Both the position numbers and the translations under genes were made by a program. From assembly GCF_003946215.1 (NCBI RefSeq), contig NZ_RHOW01000012.1:1-58246 (forward strand): 58,246 nt of DNA, written 5' to 3'. Shown here piece by piece: positions 19,201 to 27,697 of this stretch (the first letter of the stretch is position 1; every line of letters starts with the position of its first letter). Under the pieces are notes generated by a model. It searched no databases. It was not told where the DNA came from and saw only the letters and a list, made by a program, of their open reading frames with translations. Source of the stretch: Lapidilactobacillus mulanensis (lineage in GTDB: Bacteria > Bacillota > Bacilli > Lactobacillales > Lactobacillaceae).

Positions 19201-19716
19201 ATAGCAAAAGATTTAATCGTTAATGAAAACATTCGTGCACGCGAAGTTCGTTTGATCGGTGCCGATGGTGAACAACTAGGTGTGAAACTTAGAGCTGAAG
19301 CTGTTCGTCTAGCCGATGAAGCAAGTCAAGATTTAGTTTTAGTTTCGCCGAATGCAAAACCACCAGTTGCAAAAATCATGGACTATGGTAAGTATCGATT
19401 CGAGCTCCAGAAGAAAGATCGTGAAGCTCGTAAGAAACAAAAGGTTGTTAACGTCAAAGAAGTTCGTTTAAGTCCATCAATTGGTGAGAATGACTTTAAT
19501 ACTAAGCTTAATAATGCACGTAAGTTTTTAAGCAAGGGTGATAAAGTTAAAGTTTCGATCCGCTTCAAAGGACGCGCAATCACCCATAAGGATGTCGGAC
19601 GTAAGGTGCTTGAACAGCTTGCTGAACAAGCTTCTGACGTTGCCAATGTTGAGGCGCATCCCAAGATGGATGGCCGTAGTATGTTCTTAATGTTGGCACC
19701 AAAAGTTAGTAAATAA
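19201..19716 (+). CDS. infC: Translation initiation factor IF-3
   Basis: Binds the 30S subunit and checks start codon and initiator tRNA. The N-terminal domain begins [18 protein letters not shown], the standard family start, which places the initiation codon at ATA (19201). A strong GGAGGTGG (19187-19194) lies upstream at correct spacing, and there is no ATG, GTG or TTG nearby in frame that would fit. Rare AUU/AUA starts are known for infC and allow IF-3 to repress itself. The C-terminal domain has [12 protein letters not shown] and VRFKGR-like [12 protein letters not shown]. It encodes 171 residues. Confidence 0.95.
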   Translation: MAKDLIVNENIRAREVRLIGADGEQLGVKLRAEAVRLADEASQDLVLVSPNAKPPVAKIMDYGKYRFELQKKDREARKKQKVVNVKEVRLSPSIGENDFNTKLNNARKFLSKGDKVKVSIRFKGRAITHKDVGRKVLEQLAEQASDVANVEAHPKMDGRSMFLMLAPKVSK

Positions 19717-19756
19717 AGCTTTATTCGACATCAGATTAATTTAGGAGGATTTTTTC

Positions 19757-19957
19757 ATGCCAAAGCAAAAAACACATCGCGCTTCTGCAAAGCGTTTTAA
19801 GAAAACGGCAAGTGGCCAATTAAAGCGAGGCCACGCTTACACAAGTCACCGTTTCCACGGCAAGACGAAGAAACAACGTCGTCAATTAAGCAAACCAGGT
19901 ATGGTTTCACATAGCGACATGCGTCGTATTCGTCAAATGCTTTCACAAGTTCGTTAA
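19757..19957 (+). CDS. rpmI: 50S ribosomal protein L35
   Basis: Protein of 66 residues, very basic. It starts [20 protein letters not shown] and ends with MRRIRQML, both typical of bL35. AGGAGG precedes the ATG. It is the second gene of the L20 operon. Confidence 0.97.
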   Translation: MPKQKTHRASAKRFKKTASGQLKRGHAYTSHRFHGKTKKQRRQLSKPGMVSHSDMRRIRQMLSQVR

Positions 19958-20010
19958 TACTTGTGAACCTGTTAAATTAAGCCAGAAAGTACTCAAGGAG
20001 GAAATTAAAT

Positions 20011-20367
20011 ATGCCACGTGTAAAAGGCGGTACTGTTACCCGCAAACGTCGTAAGAAAGTTCTTAAATTAGCTAAAGGTTATCGCGGTGCTAAACATTTA
20101 CTTTTCAAATCAGCTCATGTTCAATTAATGAACTCATATCACTATGCATTCCGTGATCGTCGCCAAGTTAAGCGCGAATTCCGTAAGTTATGGATCGCAC
20201 GGATCAATGCTGCAGCTCGTATGAACGAATTAAGCTACAGCAAGATGATGCACGGTTTGAAATTAGCTGGTATCGATATCAACCGTAAAATGTTAGCTGA
20301 TATTGCCGTTACAGATCCAGCAGCTTTCACCGAAGTTGCTAACCAAGCAAAGTCAGCTCTGAAATAA
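20011..20367 (+). CDS. rplT: 50S ribosomal protein L20
   Basis: bL20, 118 residues. It binds 23S rRNA early in 50S assembly and is the likely autoregulator of this operon. The basic N-terminal extension is [18 protein letters not shown], and the conserved C-terminal domain includes [27 protein letters not shown] lies 9 bases upstream. A terminator follows. Confidence 0.98.
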   Translation: MPRVKGGTVTRKRRKKVLKLAKGYRGAKHLLFKSAHVQLMNSYHYAFRDRRQVKREFRKLWIARINAAARMNELSYSKMMHGLKLAGIDINRKMLADIAVTDPAAFTEVANQAKSALK

Positions 20368-20378
20368 ATATCAATGAG

Positions 20379-20412
20379 ATAAACAATGATTATTTTGGTC
20401 ATTGTTTTTTCT
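20379..20412 (+). terminator. rplT terminator
   Basis: AAACAATGA (20381-20389) pairs with TCATTGTTT (20399-20407), with a following T-run. Confidence 0.85.
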
Positions 20413-20527
20413 TTGTCTAAAAGTGGACCAGGTTTTTTTTTGATCATTTGCGTTCGTGTTTACAAGTAAAATCGTCGAGAAATTAGGGCGCATTATGCTA
20501 TACTGGATTGTGAATGGGAGTGATGCT

Positions 20528-21271
20528 ATGGCTATTGCGACATTTAATTTTTATTCGCAGAGTCTTAAGAAACAAACACAGTTCAATGTTTATTTACCTA
20601 CACAATTGCAAAAGCAGCAGCCCGTATTATTCTTGTTGCACGGTATGGGTGATAATCAAAATAGTTGGCTAGATAATAGTTCTTTATCGCGTTATGCGAA
20701 TGAATATCCGTTTGTGATCGTGATGCCGGATGCTGGGCGAAGTTATTATGCAAACACGGCCTATGGTGCCAACTACTGGGATTATTTGACAGTTGAATTG
20801 CCCACCTATTTGCAGACTTGGCTAAAGCTTGATCTGTCGAAAAAAAATACGTTTGTTGCTGGTTTATCAATGGGTGGCTACGGTGCTTTTAAATGGGCGC
20901 TAAGAAATCCAGATCGAATTGGCGCAGCAGTCAGTTTTTCGGGTCGCTTGGACATTGGATCATCATGGAATGAGCGTATCGAGAATTTTCAGCATATCTT
21001 TGGCAGCCAAGCTAGCTTTCAAGATAGTCAGAGTAATTTACTCAATTTGGTAGCTGATCGACGAGTGCGTCAATTACCACTGTTTCAGTTGATTGGAACT
21101 GATGATCAGCTGCTGGAAAACAATCGAACTTTCCACACATTTGCGCGACAATCTCTGGATAAACTGGATTATCGTGAACAGACTGGTAATCATGATTGGA
21201 ATTTCTGGGACACTTATTTACCAACGGCATTGCGGTGGTTAACTGAGCAATATCGACTACTCAATCGCTAA
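20528..21271 (+). CDS. Alpha/beta-hydrolase, esterase-D / tributyrin esterase type
   Basis: Probable cytoplasmic carboxylesterase, 247 residues, without a signal peptide. The oxyanion region is FLLHGMGDNQNSW (near 36-48). The nucleophile elbow GLSMGGYGAFKWAL is near 117-130. Catalytic Asp is likely in LIGTDDQLLENN, and His in TGNHDWNFWDTYLP. This set matches the EstA/FrmB group of lactic acid bacteria, which cleave short-chain esters such as tributyrin. The ATG is preferred with GGGAG 7 bases upstream. It is separated from rplT by a terminator and may be co-transcribed with the aldo-keto reductase. Confidence 0.87.
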   Translation: MAIATFNFYSQSLKKQTQFNVYLPTQLQKQQPVLFLLHGMGDNQNSWLDNSSLSRYANEYPFVIVMPDAGRSYYANTAYGANYWDYLTVELPTYLQTWLKLDLSKKNTFVAGLSMGGYGAFKWALRNPDRIGAAVSFSGRLDIGSSWNERIENFQHIFGSQASFQDSQSNLLNLVADRRVRQLPLFQLIGTDDQLLENNRTFHTFARQSLDKLDYREQTGNHDWNFWDTYLPTALRWLTEQYRLLNR

Positions 21272-21314
21272 ATCAATTAAGACACACACTTTAATGGATG
21301 ATGGAGGTTTCTTT

Positions 21315-22163
21315 ATGAGTTTAACTGATACTTATACCTTAAATAATGGCGTTAAGATTCCGGTGGTCGGTTTTGGGACTTGGCAAACACCAGATGGTAA
21401 TGTGGCATCGTCAGCCGTTTTAAGCGCCTTGAAAGCTGGGTACCGTCATATTGACACGGCCACTGCGTATGGCAATGAAGAGAGTGTTGGCCAAGGTATT
21501 CGCAAGAGCGGCCTGCCTCGCGATGAAGTTTTTATTACGAGTAAATTATGGAACAAAGATCATGGTTACCAAGCAGCCAAACAAGCAATTGATTATTCGT
21601 TGATGCAACTCGGTATCGATTATTTAGACCTTTATTTGATTCACTGGCCCAATCCAGTGGCATTTCGTGATCACTGGCAAGATGCTAATGCTGAATCTTG
21701 GCGGGCAATGGAAGAAGCCGTTCAAGCAGGCAAAATCCGAGCAATTGGTGTTTCAAATTTCCATCCTCACCATTTAGATGAATTGTTGAAAACAGCGACA
21801 ATTAAGCCAGCCGTCAATCAAATCTTTCTGAACCCGAGTGACTTGCAGCCTGAAGTCACAGCTTATAATCAGAAACATGATATTTTAAGTGAGGCATACA
21901 GTCCACTTGGCACTGGTAAAATTTTCAAAATCAGTGAGCTGCAAGACATCGCCGCTAAATATCAAAAGACAGTTGCACAAGTTGTTTTAAAGTGGAGTCT
22001 CCAACATGGATTTTTACCATTACCAAAATCAGTTCATCAAGAACGGATCGTTGAAAATGGTCAGCTGTTTGATTTCACATTGACAGATGCTGACATGATA
22101 GTAATCGATGGGTTCCATGGACAAGCCGGGCTAGCAACAGACCCCGACACGATCACTTGGTAA
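21315..22163 (+). CDS. Aldo/keto reductase
   Basis: NADPH-dependent reductase of aldehydes and ketones, 282 residues with a TIM-barrel fold. The catalytic tetrad is visible: Asp and Tyr in HIDTATAYGNEESVG, Lys in SKLWNKDHGY and His in LYLIHWPNP. The C-terminal cofactor block is PLPKSVHQERIVENG. It belongs to the 2,5-diketo-gluconate reductase-like group; the substrate cannot be predicted. GGAGG lies 7 bases before the ATG at 21315; the open frame upstream lacks such a site. Confidence 0.93.
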   Translation: MSLTDTYTLNNGVKIPVVGFGTWQTPDGNVASSAVLSALKAGYRHIDTATAYGNEESVGQGIRKSGLPRDEVFITSKLWNKDHGYQAAKQAIDYSLMQLGIDYLDLYLIHWPNPVAFRDHWQDANAESWRAMEEAVQAGKIRAIGVSNFHPHHLDELLKTATIKPAVNQIFLNPSDLQPEVTAYNQKHDILSEAYSPLGTGKIFKISELQDIAAKYQKTVAQVVLKWSLQHGFLPLPKSVHQERIVENGQLFDFTLTDADMIVIDGFHGQAGLATDPDTITW

Positions 22164-22218
22164 AGTAATTCTTTATTGAGAATTGGCAAAATAAAGTCAC
22201 AGATAATACAGGTCAATG

Positions 22219-22273
22219 AAAAAAGCCGTGATATTTGAGTTGGAGCACTTAACTCCCAAATATCATGGCTTTT
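22219..22273. terminator. Bidirectional terminator
   Basis: Long stem AAAAGCCGTGATATTTG / CAAATATCATGGCTTTT with an extra GTT/AAC, flanked by A and T runs. It lies between the convergent aldo-keto reductase and MDR genes. Confidence 0.9.
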
Positions 22274-22289
22274 CATTATTTTACAATTA

Positions 22290-23222
22290 TTAATTGACCC
22301 AAACGACGAGCTTTCCTTGGTGATGTGACTCAATCAACTCATGAGCCTTGACGATTGCTTCTTGTTCAAACGGAAATGTTTGTTGAACGGCTAGTTGCAG
22401 AGGATGCTCCGCTAAAAAGTCGCTCCAAAAAGCAAAGACATCTGCATCTTTCAAATCTTTGCGGAAACCTACAGCAACCGTATCCACATTTGGCAAGTTT
22501 AAATCATCGGGAACACCGGTGAAAAAGACCAGTTGACCGTTTTCTTTAACGAGTTGTTCACTTAAGTGCTGATCTGAACCAGCAAAAATCGTATTGAAAA
22601 CGACATCTGCTTGATGTTGCCACGTTTCTTCTTCCGGGAGTTGATCATATGCGATGAATTGATCAACCTGTAGTTCTTTTGCGAGCTCTTGGTGACGGCC
22701 CTTGGCAACGCCAATCACGCGATGACCTGCGGCGTGCGCAATTTGCGCAATTAAGGAGCCGACTGCGCCGCCTACACCGACGATGCCGATCACATCATTT
22801 GATTGGATATTTGCAAAAGCGTGCCAAGCATTGTATGCTGCAATTCCGGGCGTGGGCAAACTAGCAGCCTGTGCCAGATCTAATCCTGCAGGCAACGGCA
22901 TTATTTTAGCAGTCGTTGCGGTAACATATTCACTATAAGCACCACTTGCACGATGATTGATCACAAAATCGCCGATTTGATAATCATTAACGGCCGTTCC
23001 AACTTCAACGATTTTCCCAACTAAATCAGAACCTAAAATATACGGGAATTTCAAGGCACGCTGATCTTGAAAATTACCACGGCGCATTGAGGCATCATAA
23101 GGATTGATCGCAAACGCAGACACTTTAATTTTAACCTGATTGTCCTTAGGAATTGGTTCATCTTTGGTGTATTCTTGAATGACAGAAGGTGGTCCATAAC
23201 TTTGAATGCCAAAAGCTTTCAT
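22290..23222 (-). CDS. Zinc-independent MDR oxidoreductase (quinone oxidoreductase-like)
   Basis: NADPH-dependent member of the medium-chain dehydrogenase/reductase superfamily, 310 residues. The N-terminal GroES-like domain reads MKAFGIQSYGPPSVIQ and later GSDLVGKIVEVG. The nucleotide-binding fold has IVGVGGAVGSLIAQIAHAAG (near 145-165). The zinc ligands of true alcohol dehydrogenases are missing, which points to quinone or enone reduction. The ATG giving MKAFG is chosen; 15 codons of open frame upstream look like noise. It stands alone, convergent with the aldo-keto reductase. Confidence 0.9.
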   Translation of the reverse strand: MKAFGIQSYGPPSVIQEYTKDEPIPKDNQVKIKVSAFAINPYDASMRRGNFQDQRALKFPYILGSDLVGKIVEVGTAVNDYQIGDFVINHRASGAYSEYVTATTAKIMPLPAGLDLAQAASLPTPGIAAYNAWHAFANIQSNDVIGIVGVGGAVGSLIAQIAHAAGHRVIGVAKGRHQELAKELQVDQFIAYDQLPEEETWQHQADVVFNTIFAGSDQHLSEQLVKENGQLVFFTGVPDDLNLPNVDTVAVGFRKDLKDADVFAFWSDFLAEHPLQLAVQQTFPFEQEAIVKAHELIESHHQGKLVVWVN

Positions 23223-23332
23223 TTGTATCGCCTGACTTTCCTTAGAGTTGATTATAGCGTACAACATTGGTCACCAAAAGTCTGTTGATTTGATTGAAAT
23301 GTCCGTTACGCTGTTTCATATTCTGGTTGTGA

Positions 23333-23361
23333 TTGTACTTAGGGACTTTTTCCCTTATAAT
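23333..23361 (+). promoter_or_regulatory. Promoter of the yqeG-yceD operon
   Basis: TTGTAC (23333-23338), 17 bases, perfect TATAAT (23356-23361), 25 bases before the yqeG start. It is likely the main promoter for the nine genes that follow. Confidence 0.7.
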
Positions 23362-23385
23362 GAAAGGATATAAATGAGGTGGGTC

Positions 23386-23913
23386 ATGGCGTTGTTTAAA
23401 CCTAATTGGTTAGTGAATCGAATATATAATTTAACTCCAACAGAATTAAAGCGGCATCAAATCAATGCGATATTAACGGATCTTGATAATACCTTGATTG
23501 CTTGGCATGAACCCAATTATTCTGCTGAGTTGCAGGAATGGCTTGAAGTCATGAAACAAAATCATATTCAAGTGATCGTGGTTTCCAACAATCGTAAGAA
23601 GCGGGTTGCTCTAGCAGTTTCTGATTTGCATATCCCGTTTATTTGGAACGCTTTAAAACCTTTCCCATTTGGAATTAAACGGGCACTGCGCCACTTTAAT
23701 CTTGACGCGGAACATACGGTCATGGTGGGAGATCAATTACTCACAGACATTCAGGCGGGGCATTTGGCCGGTGTTAAAACCGTGATGGTTCGTCCAATCG
23801 TTGAAACGGATAGTTGGAATACAAAGTTTAATCGCTTCTTGGAAACGAGAATTATGAGACATTATTATCAAAAAAATCCAGAAACAACTTGGCGGGAGCA
23901 TTTAGATGACTGA
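23386..23913 (+). CDS. yqeG: YqeG family HAD-IIIA phosphatase
   Basis: HAD-superfamily hydrolase of 175 residues. The nucleophile motif is ILTDLDNTLIAW (near 29-40), motif II is VVSNN, and motif IV region is VMVGDQLLTDIQAG. It resembles bacterial phosphatidylglycerophosphate phosphatase GEP4-like proteins, but its substrate in Firmicutes is not firmly established. GAGG six bases before the second ATG decides the start. It overlaps yqeH by 8 bases; the order yqeG-yqeH-yhbY-nadD-yqeK-rsfS-yqeM is the standard Firmicute block. Confidence 0.93.
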   Translation: MALFKPNWLVNRIYNLTPTELKRHQINAILTDLDNTLIAWHEPNYSAELQEWLEVMKQNHIQVIVVSNNRKKRVALAVSDLHIPFIWNALKPFPFGIKRALRHFNLDAEHTVMVGDQLLTDIQAGHLAGVKTVMVRPIVETDSWNTKFNRFLETRIMRHYYQKNPETTWREHLDD

Positions 23914-25024
23914 AATAACAGATGATTTATATTGTATTGGCTGCGGTGCAAAGCTGCAGAGTGCCGATCCAGAATTAGCAGGATACATTCCTGCCAGTTC
24001 GTTGAAAAAGCAACTCGAAGAAAATAATGAAGTTTTTTATTGCCAACGTTGCTTTCGCTTGCGTCATTATAATGAGATTACGGATATTAAAATTGACGAC
24101 AGTGAATTCACGGATCTACTGAACTCGTTAGGCCAGCAAAAGGCACTGATTGTGAATGTGGTCGACTTATTTGATTTCGATGGTAGCGTGATTCCTGGAT
24201 TACATCGATTTGTCGGTGATAATCCAGTGATCTTAGTCGGTAATAAGGCGGATCTTTTACCTAAAAGTGTTCACCGTCCTAAAATATTAAATTGGTTGCA
24301 ACAACAAGCTGCCAAAGAAGGCTTGCACCCTGTTGCAACACTCTTGACTAGTGCTAAGAAGTTATATCAAGTCGACGAATTACTCGCAACTATTGAGAAA
24401 CAACGGCATGGTCAAGATGTTTATGTGGTTGGGACGACAAATGTGGGTAAGTCAACGCTTATCAACGCAATTATCAAGCAGACGTCAGGACCCAACGATA
24501 TGATCACAACGTCTCGTTTTCCCGGGACAACGCTAGACCAGATTCAGATTCCATTAGCTGATCATCATTCTTTGATCGATACACCCGGAATTATTAATGG
24601 GACTCAAATGGCTCATTTCTTGGATCCTAAAGAATTGCGCTTTGTCAGTCCTCAATCTGAGTTGCGGCCACGTGTGTTTCAATTAACACCACCACAAACT
24701 TTATTCCTAGGTGGACTCGTCCGTATCGATTTCTTAGGTGGGAAGCGAAGCAGTCTGATTGTCTATGTTGAAAACAATCTCTTGGTTCACCGTACGAAAA
24801 CAGAGACTGCAGATGAGTTCTATCAACGTCAACGCGGGAAATTATTAGTACCACCTGCTGATCCAGATAAATTACCTGCATTCAGATCACATGAGTTCAC
24901 GACTAAAGACGCACAGGATTTAGTTATTGCTGGATTGGGCTGGATTCGCTTGCCAGCAAGCAGCCAATTTCGTGTGCTGATTCCCGAAGGCGTGAATTAC
25001 AGTTTACGCACGCCGATCGTTTAA
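23906..25024 (+). CDS. yqeH: Ribosome biogenesis GTPase YqeH
   Basis: Circularly permuted GTPase required for 30S assembly, 372 residues. An N-terminal zinc finger (CIGCG ... CQRCFRLRHYNE, residues 11-55) leads into a G domain in the order G4 (VGNKADLLPK), G5 (LTSAKK), G1 (GTTNVGKSTLINA) and G3 (DTPGI). The C-terminal RNA-binding domain starts near residue 225. All motifs are intact. It overlaps yqeG and precedes yhbY. Confidence 0.96.
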   Translation: MTEITDDLYCIGCGAKLQSADPELAGYIPASSLKKQLEENNEVFYCQRCFRLRHYNEITDIKIDDSEFTDLLNSLGQQKALIVNVVDLFDFDGSVIPGLHRFVGDNPVILVGNKADLLPKSVHRPKILNWLQQQAAKEGLHPVATLLTSAKKLYQVDELLATIEKQRHGQDVYVVGTTNVGKSTLINAIIKQTSGPNDMITTSRFPGTTLDQIQIPLADHHSLIDTPGIINGTQMAHFLDPKELRFVSPQSELRPRVFQLTPPQTLFLGGLVRIDFLGGKRSSLIVYVENNLLVHRTKTETADEFYQRQRGKLLVPPADPDKLPAFRSHEFTTKDAQDLVIAGLGWIRLPASSQFRVLIPEGVNYSLRTPIV

Positions 25025-25039
25025 TAAGGAGAAATAAAG

Positions 25040-25354
25040 ATGTTAACAAGTAAACAGAAACGATTTTTGAAATCACAGGCAAATCAAATGCGACCCATCG
25101 TTCATGTTGGTAAGAATGGTGTCAATGAGGCCTTAGTGACAGATTTGAGCCAAACGATTGAAACTCATGAACTTTTGAAGATCAATATTTTGCAGAATAG
25201 TGATCTGACACCAGCCGAACTGAAGGCTGCTCTGACGGACGCAATGCCCAGCATGACCGTTGTACAAATTTTAGGCCGAGTTCTAACGGTTTTCCAACCG
25301 GCAAGACTCGAGAAGAATCGGAAGTTGTCTGAAAAAGTGAAATCAATCAAATGA
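25040..25354 (+). CDS. yhbY: RNA-binding protein YhbY (CRM domain)
   Basis: Protein of 104 residues made of a single CRM/YhbY domain: LTSKQKRFLKSQANQ at the start, VHVGKNGVNEALV in the middle, and VVQILGRVLTVFQP at the end. It associates with pre-50S ribosomal particles. AAGGAG lies upstream. The last bases overlap the nadD start by 4 (ATGA), so translation is coupled. Confidence 0.93.
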   Translation: MLTSKQKRFLKSQANQMRPIVHVGKNGVNEALVTDLSQTIETHELLKINILQNSDLTPAELKAALTDAMPSMTVVQILGRVLTVFQPARLEKNRKLSEKVKSIK

Positions 25355-25989
25355 AACAAACTGAAATAAAAACACCCGTACAAACAAAAGTGCAAATGCA
25401 AACGCCTAAGTTATCTCGCCATCCAGTGGGGATTATGGGTGGTACCTTTAATCCCATCCATCTTGGTCATTTGATTATGGCTGACCAAGTGATGTCACAG
25501 CTGAAGTTGGAGAAAGTTTTATTTATTCCAGACGCTCAGCCGCCACATCAAGATGAGAAGCTGACGATCGATGCTAAAGATCGCGCAGAAATGGTTGAAT
25601 TAGCAATTCAAGGACATCTCGGGTTTGAATTAGATTTGTTGGAAATCGCGCGTGGTGGGAAAAGTTATACCTACGATACGATTGTCGATTTGAAGAAACA
25701 TCATCCTTTGTCTGATTACTATTTAATTCTTGGTGCTGATATGATTGCCTATTTACCGACTTGGCATAAAATTGACGAATTGGCACAACTGGTCACTTTT
25801 GTGGGTGTGAAACGTCCTGGTATCAAGGTAGAAACCAAGTATCCGGTAATCTGGGTCGATACACCCGAGATTGCGCTAAGCTCTACGAAAATTAGAGATT
25901 TAGTTGCACGCCATTGCTCCATTAATTATTTGGTACCTCAAAAAGTACAGCAATACATTCGGGAAAAGGGGCTTTATCTTGGCAAGTGA
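25351..25989 (+). CDS. nadD: Nicotinate-nucleotide adenylyltransferase
   Basis: Makes deamido-NAD from nicotinate mononucleotide and ATP. The nucleotidyltransferase motifs are intact: MGGTFNPIHLGHLIMA (near 30-45) and the C-terminal SSTKIRDLVA. It is 212 residues. About 25 residues precede the conserved HPVGIMGGTF start and have low complexity (KTPVQTKVQMQTPK), so the N-terminal extension is probably unstructured. It overlaps yqeK by 11 bases. Confidence 0.96.
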   Translation: MKQTEIKTPVQTKVQMQTPKLSRHPVGIMGGTFNPIHLGHLIMADQVMSQLKLEKVLFIPDAQPPHQDEKLTIDAKDRAEMVELAIQGHLGFELDLLEIARGGKSYTYDTIVDLKKHHPLSDYYLILGADMIAYLPTWHKIDELAQLVTFVGVKRPGIKVETKYPVIWVDTPEIALSSTKIRDLVARHCSINYLVPQKVQQYIREKGLYLGK

Positions 25990-26581
25990 TTATGATCCAC
26001 AACTTTTTCAAGAATTGGTGCCACACACCCATGAGGAAGTCGTTGCAGCTTTAAAAGAACATTTAGGTGATTACCGATTTCAGCATTGTCTTCGTGTTGA
26101 GAAGCAAGCAATGACCATTGCGGAGACGGTCGGTGCAGATGTGACGCGTGCGGGGATTGCCGGTTTATTGCATGATTATGCCAAGGAACGTACCGATGAA
26201 GAATTTCAAGTCATGATCACTGCGCAACATTTATCTGCGGACCTTTTGGATTATGGAAACGCCATTTGGCATGGTGTCGTCGGTCGATATTTCGTCGAGC
26301 AAGAACTCGGAATTCACGATGAGCCGATCCTCCAAGCCATCGGTCGTCATACGATTGGTGATCCACAGATGACCACGCTTGACAAAATCGTCTTTGTTGC
26401 TGATTATGTTGAACCTGGTCGGGATTTCCCTGGCGTAGAAGATGCCCGAGCGGCGCTAGCAATTGGCTTGGATCAAGCAGTTGCTAAGGAATTACAGGAA
26501 ACAATTTTGCATTTAGTTCAAAAGCAAAATAAGATTTACCCAACAACTTTTGCAACATATAATGAATTAGGAACTAATTAG
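25979..26581 (+). CDS. yqeK: YqeK, HD-domain Ap4A hydrolase
   Basis: Symmetrical diadenosine tetraphosphate hydrolase, which splits Ap4A into two ADP. It is 200 residues. Metal ligands of the HD domain are seen in FQHCLRVEKQ, GLLHDYAKE, NAIWHGVVG and IGRHTIGD. It starts at TTG with AAAAGGGG 7 bases upstream, inside the end of nadD; no suitable ATG exists. The coupling with nadD and rsfS is conserved. Confidence 0.93.
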   Translation: MASDYDPQLFQELVPHTHEEVVAALKEHLGDYRFQHCLRVEKQAMTIAETVGADVTRAGIAGLLHDYAKERTDEEFQVMITAQHLSADLLDYGNAIWHGVVGRYFVEQELGIHDEPILQAIGRHTIGDPQMTTLDKIVFVADYVEPGRDFPGVEDARAALAIGLDQAVAKELQETILHLVQKQNKIYPTTFATYNELGTN

Positions 26582-26591
26582 GAGGATTTTT

Positions 26592-26951
26592 TTGGCAAAT
26601 AGTGAAGAAATTTTAAAAACTGCGGTTAAGGCCGCGGATGATAAGAGTGCAGAAGAGATCGTCGCGTTAGATATGCGTAATGTTAGTTTATTGGCCGATT
26701 ATTTTTTGATCATGCATGCAGGTTCAGAACGTCAGGTTGAAGCCATTGTGGATGAAATTCAGAAAAAAGTCGAAGCACTCGGCGGTGTCGAAGGACATGT
26801 TGAAGGCAAAAAAGGCTCAAAATGGGTCTTGATCGACTTTAAAGACGTTGTTGTCCATGTATTTGTGGAGGAAGAACGTCGCTTCTATAATCTTGAAAAG
26901 TTATGGGCAGATGCACCAGAGGTCGATCTAAAGGACTGGATCGCGGAATAA
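26592..26951 (+). CDS. rsfS: Ribosomal silencing factor RsfS
   Basis: Binds ribosomal protein L14 and blocks joining of subunits when nutrients are short. It is 119 residues. Family blocks are VALDMRNVSLLADYFLIM, GSERQVEAIVDEI and GSKWVLIDFKDVVVHVF, ending RRFYNLEKLW. The start is TTG, with AGGAGG 6 bases upstream. The stop codon shares one base with the yqeM ATG. Confidence 0.95.
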   Translation: MANSEEILKTAVKAADDKSAEEIVALDMRNVSLLADYFLIMHAGSERQVEAIVDEIQKKVEALGGVEGHVEGKKGSKWVLIDFKDVVVHVFVEEERRFYNLEKLWADAPEVDLKDWIAE

Positions 26952-27697
26952 TGTATCAGACCTTTGCCTATTATTATGATCTGCTCATGGATAAAGACCT
27001 TTATTTGAAATGGAATCAGTTTACGCAGCGTCATTTTGGGCCATTATCGAATCGGAAAATTTTGGATTTGGCCTGTGGAACAGGTGATTTGGCCGTCTTA
27101 TTTGCTCAGGAAGGGGCACGGACTTATGGTGTGGACCTTTCTGAAGAAATGTTGACGATTGCTTCAGAACGCAGTATGGAGGCTAATCAACAGATAACGC
27201 TCTTACAAGGTGACATGTTGAACTTGAACGACGTAGAAATCACCGATTTAGATGTGGTGACTTGTTTCGATGATTCGATCTGTTATTTAGCTGATTCTCA
27301 AGCCGTTTCCCGGTGTTTCGAACAAGTTTATCAAGTTCTCAAGCCAGAGGGCACCTTTTTATTTGACGTACACTCACTGTATCAGGTCAATGAAGTTTTT
27401 CCAGGGTATATGTATAATGAGCATGATCAAGATTGGGCGTTTATGTGGTCTAGTTATTCAGGAGACGAGCCTGATAGTGTCTCGCATGATTTAACTTTTT
27501 TCGTGTGGCGTGATGAACTAGAGGCTTATGAAGCCTTGAATGAAGAGCACTTTGAACGTACCGATTCAATTGCGACGTATCGACAACTTTTAGAAAAAGC
27601 CGGGTTTACGCAGATTGAAGTTTATGGCGGGTTTGATGATGAATCCGTCACAGAAACGACGCCACGATGGTTCTTTACGGCGAAGCGAGGTGCTTGA
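26951..27697 (+). CDS. yqeM: Class I SAM-dependent methyltransferase YqeM
   Basis: Protein of 248 residues with the SAM motif ILDLACGTGDLAVLFAQEG (near 38-56), the acidic post-I motif YGVDLSEEM, and CFDDSICYL. Its substrate is unknown; linkage with rsfS and yqeK suggests an RNA or ribosome-related target, but that is inference. The ATG overlaps the rsfS stop; its own stop overlaps the following ATG, which implies tight translational coupling. Confidence 0.92.
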   Translation: MYQTFAYYYDLLMDKDLYLKWNQFTQRHFGPLSNRKILDLACGTGDLAVLFAQEGARTYGVDLSEEMLTIASERSMEANQQITLLQGDMLNLNDVEITDLDVVTCFDDSICYLADSQAVSRCFEQVYQVLKPEGTFLFDVHSLYQVNEVFPGYMYNEHDQDWAFMWSSYSGDEPDSVSHDLTFFVWRDELEAYEALNEEHFERTDSIATYRQLLEKAGFTQIEVYGGFDDESVTETTPRWFFTAKRGA

